64,000 nt of DNA from Emydura subglobosa (Eukaryota; Chordata; Testudines; Chelidae). Under the pieces are notes generated by a model that was given only the letters and a program-made list of their open reading frames with translations, was not told the origin of the DNA and did no database searches. Shown piece by piece: positions 20,876-33,180 of this stretch. Position numbers and translations under genes: made by a program. The stretch spans positions 1,573,521 to 1,637,520 of the forward strand of contig ML679971.1 of assembly GCA_007922225.1 (NCBI GenBank). Direction: 5' to 3'. The number at the start of each line of letters is the position of its first letter. Position 1 is the first letter of the stretch.

Positions 20876-22000
20876 TTCACCATTTATGGTTCCCTGTTTT
20901 CACAGCCTATATTTAAGGTGCCATATTTAACTTCTTTAATTCTATACCAAGTCCTTTTCTCCTGTGAGTAAAATCCGTGGACAGGGCTATGATAGGATAA
21001 AGAATGGCTTTTACTGATTTTTTTGTAAATAGTCTGACTAATCAGCCCCACCCCTCTCCCCACTACTGAAGCTATTTTCAATGTTTCCAGTATTATGTTT
21101 TTGCAAAATTATCTAATGCAGCTGACCAACACGAATCAGGCATTCGTGATAGCAAACCTCCCCCCCCCCCCCCCTTCTGTTGTGAACAGGAGCAAGCGAG
21201 GGGTGAAGCAATTTTTCAGACTCCTCAGTGATCTCATAAATTATCTGGAGCTAAATAACCTAGAAAGCAGAGCAGAATCTTCCTGCCTTAGGTAACAATT
21301 ACACTATATGAACTTTGAGAAACCTCTTGCTAGCACTTGAAATTAGGAGCCTCATACACAAATGACTAGTGAAGGCATGGTGACAGCAGTGCTTGGGAGA
21401 AACCTTCACACTCTGTCCAGGTGTTGTGCTGATTTGTTGGAGAATGGCATTCCCATTTGCTTCCAAATTGGGGGAACGTTGCAGTTGGCTTACTTAGCAA
21501 AGAATTTACACAGGGTAACTCTTGTCTGTGAAATACTGCAGAACACGCAGGGTTCTGCCCTCCAAAAGAAGACAAGGGAACATTCAGCCAAAATGTTCAC
21601 ATGTAGGAGTTTAATGTTAGTTCCTTTATTTAGACACCTAAACAAAAGTAGCCTGATTTTTTTCAAAGCTCTCCCTGAAGTCAGTTTGATATAGGGGTCT
21701 CAGTGCCTCTGAAAATGCAACGTTATGTTCTACAGTATATTTTCAAGTGTTTCAAGTATCTTAATTTAAAATGAATCATTTTTTAAGAAATCAAGCACTT
21801 CTTTTAGAACACCTCATTAGTAGGATTTCCCCCCCCACACACGATATTCAGTCTGTTTTCCTTTGCTTCATTTCATTCCATTATTTTTAGCTGCTATGCC
21901 CTCCTAAATAATGTGTCCCTTGTTGTTGTTTACGGCCTTCAAATACTTAAAAATGGCCAGCCCTTTTAATCTTTCCTCATAAATCAATCCTTCACTGATA
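20876..22000. other. No gene; C15 run; possible CR1 trace
   Basis: No gene. A run of 15 C lies at 21160-21174. Near 21920-21990 the text cttcaaatacttaaaaatgg and tttaatctttcctcataaat resembles a very decayed minus-strand CR1 segment, but too little remains to assert it. Confidence 0.35.
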
Positions 22001-22004
22001 ATAT

Positions 22005-22196
22005 TTTGCACTTATATAGCTCTTCTATCCATAGAGCTCAAAGAACTTTAGAAAAATGGGAAAGAATTATTCCCACCATAGCACAGAGAAGCTCAAAGTT
22101 GCACATCAAACCAATGGCAGAGTGAAATAGAATTGAGGTCTCCTGAGTCTGCATCTAGTTCCCTTTCCATTAACCCACACTGCTATTTTACTGTTT
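22005..22196 (-). repeat. MIR/CORE-SINE copy
   Basis: tgcacttatatagctcttct, tccatagagctcaaagaact, agcacagagaagctcaaagt, gtggcagagtgaaa-like text and ccattaacccacactgc match the antisense MIR order. Confidence 0.65.
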
Positions 22197-22209
22197 CTCT
22201 CCAAGGGGA

Positions 22210-22860
22210 TGTCTTCACAACAGAGTTAGTGTTAACTCAGAGACTGGGATCTGCTATTCATGTGCTCAGGAATTGATACGACTCTCGTTTGATAATGACA
22301 GAAAGGCTTTAATTACTAAACTTATAAACATATAAAATGAGCCCCCAATCCAAAAGTCCAGGATATTTTAGCTGCAAAAGCAATTATCCTCACCAATGCA
22401 GGCAAGAGGCAGTGATGGTTTCTTAGCAGCTTCCCCCGAGAGCCTGGATCCGTGGTCTCAGAAGACAGCTGGGCAAGATGGCAGGTCTTGTCAGTTTCTT
22501 GTCCAGAGTGATTCTTCACTCTTGAAGTTTGCTTGCCTTTTTCCAGTTCCATTGCTTCTCTTTTATATTCTTAAATTCAATGTTTTTCAAAGCATTTTGG
22601 TAATTTACATGAGTAAACACAGGAATTTCAGAAAAGAATACAAGAGGGAGAGATTCATGTGCTTTACTTAGTTAAAAGGCGCTAGCCACCTGGATTTGTT
22701 GTTTAGTTTCAGTGTTCCACCCTTCAGACAAAGGGTATTGGGGTTGTTGTGATTAAATTGAGCAATACCTGGGGTGGCATCCAGCCATGGGCTTTGATCA
22801 TAAGGTATTTTGAGAGGTCTGGAGCCATGGAGGTCTAGCACGCCCTGTATTTAACACATT
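22210..22860 (-). mobile_element. LTR-like segment D (uncertain)
   Basis: gaaaggctttaattactaaa and cttataaacatataaaatga near the left, followed by about 500 bp with no open frame, ending near ctagcacgccctgtatttaa. The general layout resembles the LTR-like segments at 10440, 26310 and 38815, but the shared right-hand block is absent. Weak call. Confidence 0.25.
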
Positions 22861-23110
22861 TCTGTTTACTGCATAGATGAGTTACTCCCAGAGGATAAGC
22901 TCATTAGGGAAGATGGTCCAGACAAGAGAGGCAATTAATAAACAGTTATCTTAATGAAATACCAGACATACTTTGAGAATGGAAAGACAGCATGGGTGTG
23001 TTGCAGTGAGAAACAATCACTCCGTTTCAAAAGGAATTCCAGCCACCATTTCACATACTCTGCACTATGCATCTTATTAATATTTGGTAGCTTAATTTTA
23101 TAAGTAGGCC
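22861..23110. other. No gene recognised
   Basis: Short unclassified spacer. Confidence 0.3.
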
Positions 23111-23615
23111 CAGCCTAGCTGAAATTTCATGGTCTACAGTTAGTCCAGGCAATCTACACCCAGGTTAGCCTATCCCTAGTGTGAGCAGCCATATTGCAAA
23201 GCCATACCTAAGTTACTGGGTCCTCTCCAGTGCTGTACTTTCTGTGTGTTGCTAGGACTTCTGGAGGCAGATCCCATGGTTCTTTGTGCTGCAGGGATCT
23301 GAGGTACTCTGTAATTCTTTCCCAGCAAATTGTGGGAGAATTCATCTGTCCTTCAGGGCACCAGAAAAGAATTATGGGAAGACATTGGAGGACTAGCAGC
23401 ACTTGAGTAATGTAGCCTGTGTCCTCACTGCAAAGTGGGCAGATTGGAAGTGGAACCCAGGCTCTAACCCACACACCCCAGCCACACCAGCTAGCCTGCG
23501 CTTAAAACACCACTTCACTTCAGTGAGAGGGTACTTTGTGTGTGGACAGGAGGGACGTTAGGGGCAACACCCAGGCACAATCCCAAGATAACACTGAAGT
23601 GAAGGTGTATCCTAA
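23111..23615. repeat. Probable large MITE, partly palindromic
   Basis: Text such as ctacacccaggttagcctat near the left, ggctctaacccacacacccc and gctagcctgcgcttaaaaca in the middle, and gaaggtgtatcctaaggg at the right resembles the gttagcc/ggctaac class of DNA elements in turtles. Clear termini and a target duplication are not resolved. Confidence 0.35.
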
Positions 23616-25130
23616 GGGTCTGACCCAGCATTCGTGGACCTCCACCAGAACTTCAGTCTGTGTGTTGAACAGGCTCTAAATTCCATTTAATTTATAAACA
23701 TCTCTCTGACTCAGAGGAGCCCAGAACTCACTCTAGAATCCTAGGTGTATTCTCATCAGTACTTAGTAGAGAAATAGTATTCTCTCCTGGCCCTCTGATG
23801 TATTGTCTCTGTGTCTGTCTCCCGACATCACTTTGGCTATTTTCCTGCTGTAACACACTGCAAACATGTACCTAATTTGTTGTCCATCATCAGCCTGGCC
23901 CGCATCTCTATTGGCACTATTCTTCCAAGTATTCCATCCCCTTCCTGCCCCCATTAACTATCTGTGTTTCTGATTATTTCTTTTTGTTGAAGCTAGGGGT
24001 ATCTTGTGCCTTGTTTCTTAAGTTACATCTCCTCTGGTGACTACAGCAAATTGTTTTGGATTTTTCCATATGAATTATCCATTAGATTCAATGTTGTGTG
24101 CTTATTAATTCTAGCATCTGTGGTGTATCAATAAACATTTAATTGCTTAATATTAGGTCCTGACCATGCTTCTCTAAAGCTAATGACCTGTCATAGATAT
24201 CTTAGGCTAACAGTCATCAGGAAGGTGTGAAGCATTTAATTACTATTAATTTAATAAAACAGTGATTGAACTAATGGTGAAAAGCTGTCAATGCTTTGCC
24301 ATCAGTTAATATGGAAATAATTTAGTATTGCCTATGAAGTGATACATCAGCAATCCAAATATTTCTCTAGATGGGGATAGTTCTGAGCATGCAGTTTTCT
24401 TCAGCGGAATCCGAAGCCTTCCCGTGTTCCCAGACACTGCTTATGGCATTAACAAAGACTCCACTGTCCCAGCTCTCCACACTCCTAATCCACTGGGACC
24501 TGTTTGCCAGGATGGCTGCCTCATTGCATTTCTATTGGAACCCCTGGGTGAGTGTGTGTTACAAATCCCACTCTGTGACAATCCACATAGGATGAGAGTT
24601 TTTATAGCCCCCAGATCGATAGTTTTGGTTTTTTTCACTCAGGCTGTAGCAGTTTATGCTTGTGGATCTGGAGGTCCCCGATTCAGTCTCCGATGTGCCC
24701 TCCAAGAAGGCAGCTGTAATACTGTAACTTAATTTTTTTACAAGGGTGGGTTGTTGGCCGATCACCCAAGCTAGAGGACCAGTTAACTACCTCTCATCTG
24801 GTCCCTACCCGTTGACCTGTCTGGCTTGGGTGCCTCCACCAGCCGTTAAAACTCTCACTGGTACACATAGGGCTCAGGGTCAGTGGAACTCATGAGCCTT
24901 CTGCTATGTCAAGGTGCAGTCCCCAGGGAAAGAGTTCTCTACATGGGAGTATGCAATTTAATAGAGAATGATTTTTAGTGGAGTCAGTCACTTAACTGCC
25001 CTTTGGAAATCTCCCCCATTGTTATTAATTAACGCAGCACCACAAATGTGTATGGTACTTTTACACTATAGACAAAGATCTATTCCTTACCCTGAAAAAG
25101 TATGTTGTCAGTAGCAATATTAGAGCTGCA
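23616..25130. other. No gene; contains one copy of an exact 32 bp repeat
   Basis: No coding feature. 24469-24500 is identical over 32 bp to 25312-25343, which lies inside a MIR copy. Near 24640-24715 the text gtagcagtttatgcttgtgg and ggaggtccccgattcag loosely recalls a tRNA-derived SINE head, too weak to call. Confidence 0.35.
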
Positions 25131-25134
25131 ATTA

Positions 25135-25365
25135 GAAGTCACCACTTAGATCAGGGTCCCATTGTTCTAGGAGTACAAACACATAATAAGAGATGGTCCC
25201 TTGAAGAACTTACAACACAAATAAATGAGAAAGAAAGGGAGACAGATGTACAGTGAGATGAAGTGATAGCTGAAAGTCACACCAGGTCAGTAGCAGAGCT
25301 GGGCATAGAATCCAGCTCTCCACACTCCTAATCCACTGGGACCCACTAACACTAGCCATATACTT
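25135..25365 (-). repeat. MIR/CORE-SINE copy, extended form
   Basis: Order of motifs: tcagggtcccattgttctag, gtacaaacacataataagag, atggtcccttgaagaactta, gtcacaccaggtcagtagca, gagctgggcatagaatccag and ccacactcctaatccactgg. This is the fuller antisense MIR-type unit. The last part supplies the 32 bp block also found at 24469. Confidence 0.7.
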
Positions 25366-26309
25366 ATATGGAGTCCAACTGACTTGACTGGAATTCTGCA
25401 AGGGCTTATGAATCTACACTAGGAGATCTGAGTGTAGAGCAGGACATAAACTATGAAAACACAGAAGGCTAAGAGTGATGATGGATGAAGAAGAGGACAT
25501 TTTGATTATACAGTAAGTTTGGAGGCTAGTGCACAAGCTTTAAACCTATAAAATAAATAGTACATGTAACATATCTGAGTCAAGGTTACTAATTTTTGTG
25601 TTTCCTGATTTTTTTCTGGTTTTTAACTATGTAACCTTAAATTAACATACTTTTGTGTGTGATATAAATATATGTGTGTGCATGTAATCTTATAAATTAC
25701 ATACATAAATACAGCTGAACTGTTCCAGTTGTCACATCTTCTTCAGACAGCTTACCCTTTGAAGTAATTCTTCATTGCTCGGTTACTATGATTTTATTAC
25801 TTTGATTGCTATAATAACATCAAAACACAGTATAGCTTTTAAATATATTCACTTCAGCCTTTGTTCTTAAAAGAGACCAGTTATTTATTTCTGTCCTCTG
25901 AAGAATCTCATCATCCGCGCAGTGTGTCGAATGTCAGGAATACAGTAAAATGACAAAGGATTTCTGCCTCAGCAAGATTTCCAGAGCACCCAGAGCTAAG
26001 TCACCTTGTTACTGCCTGCCTTGAGGGAGTGGGATTCTTTCTTGTGGTAGCTGAGTGTCAACTCCTTGACACCACCAGTCTTTCAGCCACTCATGCACTT
26101 TCTTTTGGGTTTTGCCAGCCCTAACTTCACCTTGCAGGTTAATAATAAGTGTACTCCAGACCTTAGTCCCTTTGACTTATTCCCCTGTGATATCCAGCTC
26201 CTGACTCTGGCTACTTACAGGTCACCCTGGTTTACCAGTTTTATCTTAAACCACCGCTCCTATAAACCACACAGCACTTGTACTATTTGTGAGTACTGGG
26301 CCAGGCAGG
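25366..26309. other. No gene recognised
   Basis: AT-rich sequence with short gt/tg runs near 25670-25690. The frame at 26066-26314 has no recognisable domain and runs into the LTR-like segment. Confidence 0.3.
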
Positions 26310-27090
26310 TCTAGATCCACCCAGAGCTAGAGGCCTGGCCCCTCTACTGATGGGGAACAGCCATTGGACCCAGGCTGCAATAAAACAAAAGGAAGTTTAT
26401 TTAAGGAAGAGTTAATATTTAACTGGAAGAGACAGAGTGGCGGAAACAAGTGGTTACAATACAAAAGAAAATCATAAATCGCAAACCCGGGCCTAAACTT
26501 ATCAATGGTTGCCTTTCCTATCTAATAAAGTGGATTCACAACCCCCCCAACCCCACACACCCCAAATTCAGTCTGTTGCAAAGCTGGCTGGTTTCTCAAA
26601 ACCAGGATCCAAAGGCTCATGAAACACTTCCTGCTCCTCAGAGATTTTCTTCAGAGATTGGACACAGAGTGCTTCTCCCTCCTCTGTGTTATACGGAAAA
26701 CAGCTTTTTCTTCTATTTTCAGTAAGGGTGAGCCCTTGTCTTTTTTGCCTTTAAGTGGTTTAGAGTATTTGTATTTGCTTATGATGGTTCCCCATTCAAA
26801 GTTTTAGTATTTATGGAAGGCTAAACAATTGAACCTTATATTACATCTTAGGTCAAAGAGGGTAGGGTGACAACTCCCTCTTGCTTGAATGGGCCATCAT
26901 TGAGACACATTATCTCCTGATAACTAATTTCTACTCCAAGCCCATAAAGCATACTTTCACTATAAATAAATTGTTCCTTAAACATTACCTGTACATATAT
27001 TTCACAGTGATTAAGAATCTTGACAAGTTATGAGCTTTCTGTAGATACCTTATATGTTAAGCTTGGTGTATAAATATCCTGTAAGAATGT
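26310..27090 (-). mobile_element. LTR-retrotransposon-like segment B (family uncertain)
   Basis: The central aaggaagtttatttaaggaa and aagtggttacaatacaaaag, and the right-hand tccttaaacattacctgtac with atatttcacagtgattaa and tttctgtagatacctta, match segment C at 38815-39760 and, more loosely, segment A. No internal coding domain is present, so a solo LTR read in antisense is the simplest reading. Borders may extend to about 27200. Confidence 0.4.
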
Positions 27091-27477
27091 GTTAGGGGTA
27101 GTGAGTTTGTCAGGTCTAAGAGGTGTTTGCAAAGAAAAGGGGACCCTTTGCCAAGGGATCTCTGTGTCATATTGTGCTAGTATTTCATTGATCTAGAGGC
27201 CTTGTTCAATGTAAAAAGAGGATTCATACTCTGTTCAATGTTGTCATCTGCTGTTTAGACTTCAAGCTAAACCCAGTTTACTTTATCCATATGATTCATC
27301 CTGATGGGCCAAATTCGCCCACTAATGAATTTGTCCCACTTATTTCCATGAGACTATTTGCATGGACTAGGTGAATGGGGTTTGTCTTTTTGTGTCCAGA
27401 GTTATGTGGGGTTATATCATGTCATGTCTCATGTCAAACACAAGTATTAAAAAACCATGTCAGACCCCAAAGATCGT
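27091..27477. other. No gene recognised
   Basis: Unclassified sequence to the right of the LTR-like segment. The text gggccaaattcgcccacta near 27305 is a fragment of a palindromic MITE end. Confidence 0.3.
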
Positions 27478-27722
27478 GAGATTGCCTTTAAAATCATAAG
27501 ATTTTTTTTAAAATGCATTTTTGATTTTTTCTTGCACTATATTTGTTGAACTTTTATGGTAATTCAGATTATATTTTTAAGCTTTTCTTTGGAGGTCTAA
27601 AAACTTACTTTTGTTTTGTTGCCAACTCTCATGATTTTATTGCGAGTCTCGACATCTGATGTTTTCTTTTCAAAATCTCATGATTTTTAAGGCAATCTCA
27701 TGACTTTTGGGAGCCTGACATT
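27478..27722. repeat. Fragment of the CAGTGTTGCCA hAT-like MITE
   Basis: ttgttgccaactctcatgat, tttattgcgagtctcgacat and tctcatgatttttaaggcaa match the interior of the family seen at 13122-13406, with the same catgatttt/aaaatcatg self-complementarity. Termini are not intact. Confidence 0.5.
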
Positions 27723-28454
27723 TTTTTTGAATGCTTGCAATTGATGATACTGTATATCCAGATAGGACCTACACCAAAACAGGGTGTGTCTTTCATTACA
27801 CTGTCTCGTGTCCCTAACGTGTGCCATCCTCAGTGAATAAGCCCTGTTCTGCTCTCTGGGACAAGGATTTAAAACTAGAAACATTCCACTGAAGTCACTT
27901 CAGATTTATACTAGTGTATCAGGGATCAGAATCCAGACCAATGACTTAAAACGAAGTTGAGGATGCTCCAATGAGAAATTGTTTTAAATTATGTCATTTT
28001 ACTAGTGAAACATCTCTTGTACTACAATGATCTCATTCACAAATGGGATCCCAGGAATATGGTGGCAGTTCTAAAATGTTATAAAACCTGCCAGCATATT
28101 TAACTTCCTGTCTGAAGTGAGTTAAAAAGTCTTTCTTTTAACACTAACAAATCTGTAACTTTGCAATGGATAGTTTTTTGTTTGTTTTTTTTTTTTCTTA
28201 TGTCAAATTGCTTTATATGAAATGGGGCACGTACCAGATTCCAGCAGAATGTAAAAACCAGGAATAAGAGAGAAGGACATATGATAATGATATTATAAGA
28301 GTCAGTAACAGTCACTTTAACCCACATCCTTGGAGAACAAGTATTTAAACTAGCCAGGACAAATTACTAGAAAAGATATTGGAGAGAATAATCTTGGACT
28401 GGCAGCAAAGGGATCAGTGCATTGTGGGAATGGCCCTGGAGGACTATTGATTCC
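27723..28454. other. No gene recognised
   Basis: Unclassified AT-rich sequence with T runs near 28165-28198. Confidence 0.3.
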
Positions 28455-28672
28455 CATAACCTGGTATACACCCCTTACCTGTGTCCACGCTGCACTGTAG
28501 AATGGGTATGGATCCATGACACCACAAAAGTGTGTACATAGCCATACCACTCACGCATGCTGCTTTCACGTCCTAGACTGTCCTTCGGGGATTAAGATGT
28601 GGACAGTTATGGGGTTATGGCACAACAATGTACATGTATCTGGGTACAGTTGCAAGTGTAGATGCACCCTAA
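28455..28672. repeat. Partial inverted-repeat MITE of the 'gtgtagatgcaccctaag' type
   Basis: The right end gtgtagatgcaccctaaggg has the terminus type seen at 10011-10261 and 53743-54023. The left end is less clear (ctggtatacaccccttacct). No target duplication is resolved. Confidence 0.35.
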
Positions 28673-28743
28673 GGGTGAAATCCTGGCCCTATTGAACTCA
28701 GTTGCAAAACTCCCATTGACTTTTACAGGGCTAGGATGTCACC
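28673..28743. repeat. Palindromic MITE, 'gggtgaaatcctggcc' family
   Basis: gggtgaaatcctggccctat on the left is mirrored by acagggctaggatgtcacc on the right, with aactcccattgac in the stem. A second member is at 56146-56219. It abuts the end of the previous MITE. Confidence 0.75.
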
Positions 28744-30040
28744 ATTAATCGTTCTGTGTGTCAATTCCCCATATGTAAAAATGGAGATGATAGTCTCACA
28801 GGAGCCTTATAATGGAAAATTCATTATTGTTCTGAGGTGCTCATATGCTGGGGTTGTAGACGCCAAGTAAGTGGATAGAAAGATAATGACCAGCCTATTC
28901 TACTCTGTTTTAATGGTCAAAGGTATCCGTGAGGGCATCAAATAATGTCTAAACCCCGGCATCACCATGTTCAAAAATGATCCCGATCTGTGCAAGATAA
29001 ACTTTTCAATATGAAATTGATTAATAAAATATCTCAGTTATGACATGTCTGGATGACAAAGGGGTTCAAATTAGGATCATTGCATATAGTCCTATACCGA
29101 CCATTTGTTCACCAAAATATGGAGGATTTTTTTCATTATTATGCAAACATTAGAAATAGTTTTACTAATTATTTGATTAAACATCCCAGGAAATTATAAA
29201 GATGGAACACATATTCCCAAAGACGATGGTTATGCTTATTTCAGATACAAGATGAATACTAATATGGCAACTTTTTCTAAATTCCATTCTTGTCTATAAC
29301 TACCTTAGCTTAGGTCAGTGGTCTTGAAGCAATCTGCACAAGTCCTAACTGATTAGAACAATTCTGATCTTCCTCAATATTATGCACAGAATTTATATAT
29401 CTCCTGTGAGACCATCTCTAGTAAATTACATTAATTTTTATATTTGCCGAAACCGTCCTTCTCTTGCTAAGACACGTGCATCCAATTATGTGAAATGGGA
29501 AATGCTTTAAAATGCCACATTCCGGCATGAAGTGTTTGAAAATCTTTGGGGGATGCTAGTTTGTCTTTAATAACAAGTCCCGAATTGTGCCTAGTGGGCC
29601 TCTTCTCTGAAAACAAAGATTCCAAACTTCTCTGAAAAAACAGCATTATCATATGGCTACTATCTGTCAAATGAAGAGTAACTCTGTAACTAGGAAGAAA
29701 GGGTGGATGGCTGGGAGAGTGAGCAAATCCATTCAAAAGTGAAAGCTCTGTTTTAATGTTATTTTAAGGAAATATCAGGGGGAAAAACATATTTTTATTT
29801 TCAATCCCTTCTTCCCCGGGCTTTACAATTCGTAGACTATCGGTGCTGTCAAGTTTTTTAAAATTAGAGCTGTGATTATTTTTTTTAAAAAGTGACTTGT
29901 CAGAGTTTCTGCTGGGCATGTAAAATGCCTTTTTGCTGTGCATCGTGCTACGTTTGGCATCTGTAAGACACGCTATGGGAAACACCTAGTCCAGCATCAA
30001 TGCGTTGGTTTGTGGGTTTGTTTTATCTTTTTCCTTACAG
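28744..30040. other. No gene recognised
   Basis: AT-rich, largely unique DNA. Minus-strand frames of 73 and 89 codons (29467-29985) have no recognisable content. Confidence 0.3.
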
Positions 30041-30108
30041 CGTCGACCAACACTTGGAGCAATTTGTTTCCTTTTCTGTATGACAGGCGCTTGCTGCTGG
30101 ATGTGTGA
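30041..30108 (+). CDS. Very low-confidence candidate terminal exon
   Basis: A strong pyrimidine tract, gttttatctttttccttacag, ends at 30040. The frame starting at 30043 reads 21 codons, including NLFPFLYDRRLLLDV, to a TGA at 30106. Another frame stays open to 30193 (CCWMCEKCKLTSKHQG near its middle). I recognise neither. With no upstream exon in the window, chance is the likeliest explanation; it is listed because the acceptor is unusually good. Confidence 0.1.
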
Positions 30109-31419
30109 AAAGTGCAAATTAACATCTAAACATCAGGGGATCAGGAGAGGCAGGTCCCCATTGGCTAGAGATGGGTTTGTAGCTGAGAGCTGAACGTGTT
30201 AGCATCTTCATGGGGAAAGAAGTAGAGTGAAATGCATTGAAAAGTATGCTCGTATTACGGGCTATCTTTTGCTCCCAATTAAGTTATGCTGCTTCCACTG
30301 GAGTAAATAGAAGTGCTGCTACTGATGTAAATGGGAGCAGGATAAGAATATCTTACAAATCAAGAGTGGCCAAAGCATATAACATAGTACAAATCAGTTC
30401 TTCCATACAGCCCATAGCTGCTCCTCACTTTTAATCCAGAATTGTGGCCACTGTAAATTATAAATTCCAACGTATAATGCTCCCTCTTGAGCTAGTTGAA
30501 GCAATGCATGCTGGAACCTGAAGTTTCCACAGTCTGCAACTCCATATAAAAATGAGGTGGGTACAAATCCACCCAATTTAATGGAAAATCAAGTGCCAAC
30601 TCTGCCTTTCACATGTCGTCAGTGAGGTCCTGAGTTGACCAATATTTCATCATCCTGATTTAAATGACTAGGCATAATGTCTCACAGAAATCAGCATCTA
30701 TTACTATGTGTAATTACCTCCTCATTTGTTTACTGTGACCTCTACTACTATATTCCATCTACCTCCAGGTTTACTTGACCTGCAGTCCATCTTCTTCTCC
30801 ATTGTTTCATCCCTATTTCCTTTTTTCCCTTCTACACAATGTGTCTCTTCTATATTGTTGTTTTTTCCCCCTTTTCCATCACTCCTATCTGTTCATCTTT
30901 CCTGCCATTCCTCATCACCCTAACTCATCTCCCACAATACACAGAAAAGAAAAAAAAAAACAAAGAGAATCCCATAAAGCCAACAAGACACATATCAATC
31001 TCCGCAGATCACTCACCTTGGATGTTTCACCTCCCTGCTCTCCACCCTTTATCTGCTTTTAGTCCTACAGGTTCTGATCCAAAACTCATTGCAGTCATTG
31101 GGAATTTTTCTTTGACGTCAATGAGCTTTGATAGATAACCCATAGACAGTTTGGGTGTTACTTTAATATTAATAATTATAACAATAAAATGAGCTGTGCA
31201 AACAAGGTGATAGAAGACCACATAAGTACAAACCTGTTTGTATAATGACAAGACAATGACAGGTTATATATATATATTGAGGGATCTCACTAGGTTGAGT
31301 GGGGTATTCAAGGGAGAAATCTCTCTCCTGAAATGTTCAAAGTAGGAAATATTTTCAGAACTGAATTGTACTCTGAGAAAACAAACTCAGAAGTGTTTGG
31401 AAAGGACCTATGGTCAAGT
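30109..31419. other. No gene recognised
   Basis: Includes a C/T-rich block (30750-31070) that generates overlapping serine- and proline-rich frames, and a short (TA)n at 31264-31278. Near 31080-31140 the text actcattgcagtcattggga and gacgtcaatgagctttgata is weakly palindromic. Confidence 0.3.
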
Positions 31420-31489
31420 GGCCTGATCCAAAGCCCATTGAAGTCAATGGGAGTCCTTCCATTTAATTTTATGGGCATTAGATCAGGCC
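31420..31489. repeat. Palindromic MITE, 'ggcctgatcc' family
   Basis: ggcctgatccaaagcccatt followed by gaagtcaatgggagtcc pairs with attttatgggcattagatca and ggcc at the right. A well-preserved 70 bp hairpin; second member at 14194-14264. Confidence 0.8.
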
Positions 31490-32045
31490 CCAAGTGTATG
31501 AATTAAATTACAGGAGATAACATAACTGTGGATTTAACATATTAGTTCCATGACCTAACCCTTCTATTGGCTAAACTCCTTCAAAGAGTTGATTTTTTTC
31601 CACTTTCTTTTATGTTTTTGGATTCTTTTGAAAAGTTAATTTGAATCATTAACCAGACGAGGAGACTCAATTCAAATCATTAACACCAACCTCCAGACTC
31701 AAAGAATATTCAAATTACCATTAATTACCTGGACAAAAAGGCAAGGCTCTGCTGTTTCATTCAATGATCAAAGATATTTGACCCACCTTTGTTAGATCAA
31801 AGACTATCTATCCTTCGAAGCTAGTGAGCCATTAATGCTTATCTTTTAAAAAACAATCCAAATTAATATATAAAAAGTGACTTGTAAAATTTATCACATC
31901 TTCATAATAGTGTAATTATTTGTCTTTGTCTTACCTCAGTAAGGCAAATACCCAACCTATTTCTTCATCTCAGCAGGGGAATAAAGAATAAAGGCTATGA
32001 AGCATGTATCAGAAAATGACTATGGTCCAGAGGCTTTGAATCAGA
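31490..32045. other. No gene recognised
   Basis: Unclassified AT-rich sequence in which a tcaaatcattaa-like block is locally repeated near 31640 and 31670. Confidence 0.3.
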
Positions 32046-32049
32046 GAGA

Positions 32050-32220
32050 AAGAACGATCCACTGGTTAGAATGTTAACCTAGGACTTGGGAGATCTGGTG
32101 TCAACTCTCTGCTTTGCTACAGGCTCGTTGTGTGATGGTTGACATAGTCTTTCTGTGCCTCCATCCTCCCCCTACCTCACAGGAATGTTCTGAGGATAAA
32201 TCCATTAAATATTGTGAGGG
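32050..32220 (+). repeat. MIR/CORE-SINE copy
   Basis: Sense-strand MIR order: gatccactggttagaatgtt, gacttgggagatctggtgtc, ctttctgtgcctccatcctc, cctcacaggaatgttctgag. Moderately diverged. Confidence 0.65.
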
Positions 32221-32335
32221 GATCTGATGCTGTTGTAGTGCATGTACACCCTGCAGCTTATGCTGCTGTAAGTTATGTCACTCAGTGGTGCTGCTGTACG
32301 CTCTTTAGTGTAGCCGTAGATGTAATGGGGGCGAT
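32221..32335. repeat. MITE fragment
   Basis: gcagcttatgctgctgtaag and ctctttagtgtagccgtaga resemble the interior and right end of TA-flanked inverted-repeat elements such as 10011-10261. Left end is unclear. Confidence 0.35.
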
Positions 32336-32679
32336 CTAAGTATCCAAGAGAGACTGCCTGTACAAATTAGTGAAGACCCTTTGATAGGAATTTTCAGAGT
32401 CGCTTAAGGGAGTATAAACACTCAGTTCCCATTGAAAATCCCACTTTTGTCCACTAGGGCACATAGTATTTTATTACTTTAGAGTAGCAAAAATTATTTT
32501 GTGTCTTATTTGCCTTTCCTTTACACAAGTACATGTCAATGTAAATGTACTGAATGAATGGTGTTACTCTGGTAAAAAAGCTGGTATTTGGCCCTCCATT
32601 TAAGAATGGGTTTAAAAAACGAATGTGATTAGAGTCATGGAAAAAAACTTGAGCTGGAAAAGATGGGGTCTATTGAGAT

Positions 32680-33180
32680 GAATAAGAGTTGATGTTGTAC
32701 AGGTGTACAGAATAATGACCACTCATAATACGAAAACAAGGAGCCATTCAACAAAAATCAAAGGTGGCTAATTAAAGTTGATCAAATGACATACGTTTTT
32801 CACACAAACACACAATTAGCCTGCGGAACACATTGTCATAGGATATCATCAAGAGCTCAGCAGGCTTTTCATAAGGATTGGACACAAACACAAAAAAGGC
32901 GCGCCCACAATTAATACAGTAAGGGTTAAAAAAAGAGAGTCTTGGGAATGATATAAGCCGACATGCACAAGGGCATAAGGCATCATGGCATAAGACAATC
33001 TCTAATTAATAGGGTAAAGAAGACAGATTCACTGCGAGCATGTTAGTACATAACAACCTATTGCAGAATTTCTTGCACCTTCCTCCAAAGCATCTTTTGT
33101 TGGCCACTGTCAGAGACAGGATACTGGACTAGATGGACCACTTGTGAGCCAATATGGCAATTCCTATGCTCCTAAAACCT
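32680..33180 (+). mobile_element. CR1-type LINE 3' end
   Basis: Sense-strand CR1: cctgcggaacacattgtcat and aggatatcatcaagagctca match the carboxyl-terminal coding end, and the 3' untranslated end follows with gggcataaggcatcatggca, aatttcttgcaccttcctcc, ttggccactgtcagagacag, gatactggactagatggacc and tatggcaattcctatgctcc. The subfamily has a different tail from the copies at 4866 and 50313. Confidence 0.85.

Noticed and set aside
24625..24720. tRNA-derived SINE-like text
   Set aside because: A box B-like ggaggtccccgattcag is present but no clear box A, tail or target duplication.
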